Positions 44,171 through 45,069 of a DNA stretch of 45,069 bases are shown piece by piece. The stretch's first letter is position 1. Each line of letters begins with the position of its first letter. The DNA comes from Hyphochytrium catenoides (Eukaryota; Sar; Hyphochytriomycetes; Hyphochytriales; Hyphochytriaceae), in assembly GCA_900088475.1 (NCBI GenBank), contig FLMG01000909.1, positions 1 through 45,069 of the forward strand, given 5' to 3'. The position numbers and the translations under genes were made by a program. The notes beneath the pieces are model-generated. The model was given only the letters and a program-made list of their open reading frames with translations, was not told the DNA's origin and did not search any database.

Positions 44171-45069
44171 CTAAGAAAGCAATGATTACTAAGAACTTTA
44201 CTGATTACCTTCTTCCAACGATAACTGATACGTAGCCCATAGTACAGTACGAGGCGTTATTTGAATGAATTGAGCTGGTGTATTTGTTGGTTGATCAGAA
44301 GGTCAGAAGCCACAAGAAAGCTGTACTGATGACGAAGTTGATGATGATGAAAGACGCTGCTACTACTAAGATTCTTCTAAGCGGTTACTCTTAGGCTCTC
44401 TGCTGTTTCCTACAATGCAGAAGGTCAATTCTTCTGAGTTCGGGAAGTCCGAGAGAAGAGGAGTGTTGACGAGCTTTGTACTTCTTCTGTCATATCCTAT
44501 GATCCTCCTGCTGAAGCTTTTTCTTTGAGAAATTATCGCCGCTAGCCCTTTCTCGAGTAAGCATCGTGGTGATATTCATGTCGTCCTCGCTTATCGGGTT
44601 CGTCAATTTTCCTCCGGTAACCTGTGTTGTTGTCCATGGACTGCGCTAGTCCTGCTCCCCATGTCAAGTATATATCTCTCTATTGCGTCCCTCCCGACAT
44701 TCACATCTCTGGTCCATCTCCCCACACTTACCACGAGGATATCCCAGAGACTGTCATGACCACTGCTATTGGTGATAGGTGACAAAGTGCCGTTATGCAC
44801 GACGTCGTTCCTAGCTCCAGGCAATCTATTATTGCTTCTTTGTTAATTTTACCTGGCGGAATGCACGCTGTTTAAACCAAATAAGAAGAGCTTTTGGTAG
44901 CTAATGATCAAGTGATGATATTATTGTTCCTCTTCTGCACCATATGATACTACAGAAGAGGATGACGAGGATAGCTCTTTCTCCATTGTTGGCATCAAAT
45001 GAGCGTTCTTAAGAGTACAAACGCTGAGCGGAAAGTCTAATAGTAGTAGGATAGCATGATTCCAGTATC
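44171..45069. other. Right-edge region, no gene recognised
   Basis: About 900 nt to the window end. It is somewhat AT-richer, with short poly(GAT) and poly(CTT) stretches. One minus-strand ORF (44603-44824) resembles nothing known. Probably intergenic. Confidence 0.5.

Overview
This window is nuclear DNA of an intron-dense eukaryote, most likely a free-living protist or alga. Coding exons are short (22 to 450 nt) and joined by GT-AG introns of about 54 to 520 nt. The introns are strongly pyrimidine-rich on the sense strand, with CT microsatellites. Composition is near 50% GC. No tRNA, rRNA, CRISPR array or bacterial operon was seen. The lineage cannot be named from sequence alone. Useful hints are a MinE gene with an organelle-type presequence, a plant-like augmin subunit (AUG8), a plant-like OB-fold protein, and TBCCD1, a centriole/flagellar-apparatus protein. 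Gene models below were built by hand: homologous peptides were chained across introns and donor and acceptor phases were checked.

Layout. Positions 1-9157 (+) hold DNA ligase IV (LIG4), 25 visible exons, cut at the left window edge. Convergent to it, 14757-9715 (-) holds a FANCJ/BRIP1-type Fe-S DNA helicase of 14 exons, in which every splice phase closes. From 14.8 to 25.5 kb lies a gene-poor stretch. It carries three intronless paralogues of an unrecognised secreted four-cysteine protein (15976-16452 -, 18974-19456 -, 22406-22897 +) and a 305-nt foldback element (24250-24554).

Genes resume at 25481-29300 (+) with a membrane-associated protein whose J domain is C-terminal. At 30827-29708 (-) a complete five-exon MinE encodes a mitochondrial-looking presequence. 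A single-exon unknown protein follows at 31681-32859 (+), then an AUG8/HAUS8-like augmin subunit at 34967-33234 (-), broken by an assembly gap. Next are a plant-type OB-fold ssDNA-binding protein (35949-36638 +), a two-exon unknown nuclear-type protein (38007-37097 -), TBCCD1 (43509-38797 -), and a small, possibly mitochondrial gene (43560-44170 +) head-to-head with TBCCD1, 50 nt between the start codons.

How the genes relate. LIG4 (non-homologous end joining), FANCJ (crosslink and replication repair) and the OB-fold protein (ssDNA binding) fit a genome-maintenance theme. AUG8 and TBCCD1 both serve the microtubule cytoskeleton. MinE, perhaps the J protein, and the small 3'-end gene look organellar. 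Neighbouring genes do not form operons; most pairs are convergent or divergent. The part most likely to be undescribed is the secreted-protein cluster at 16-23 kb; the most informative for organelle biology is MinE.
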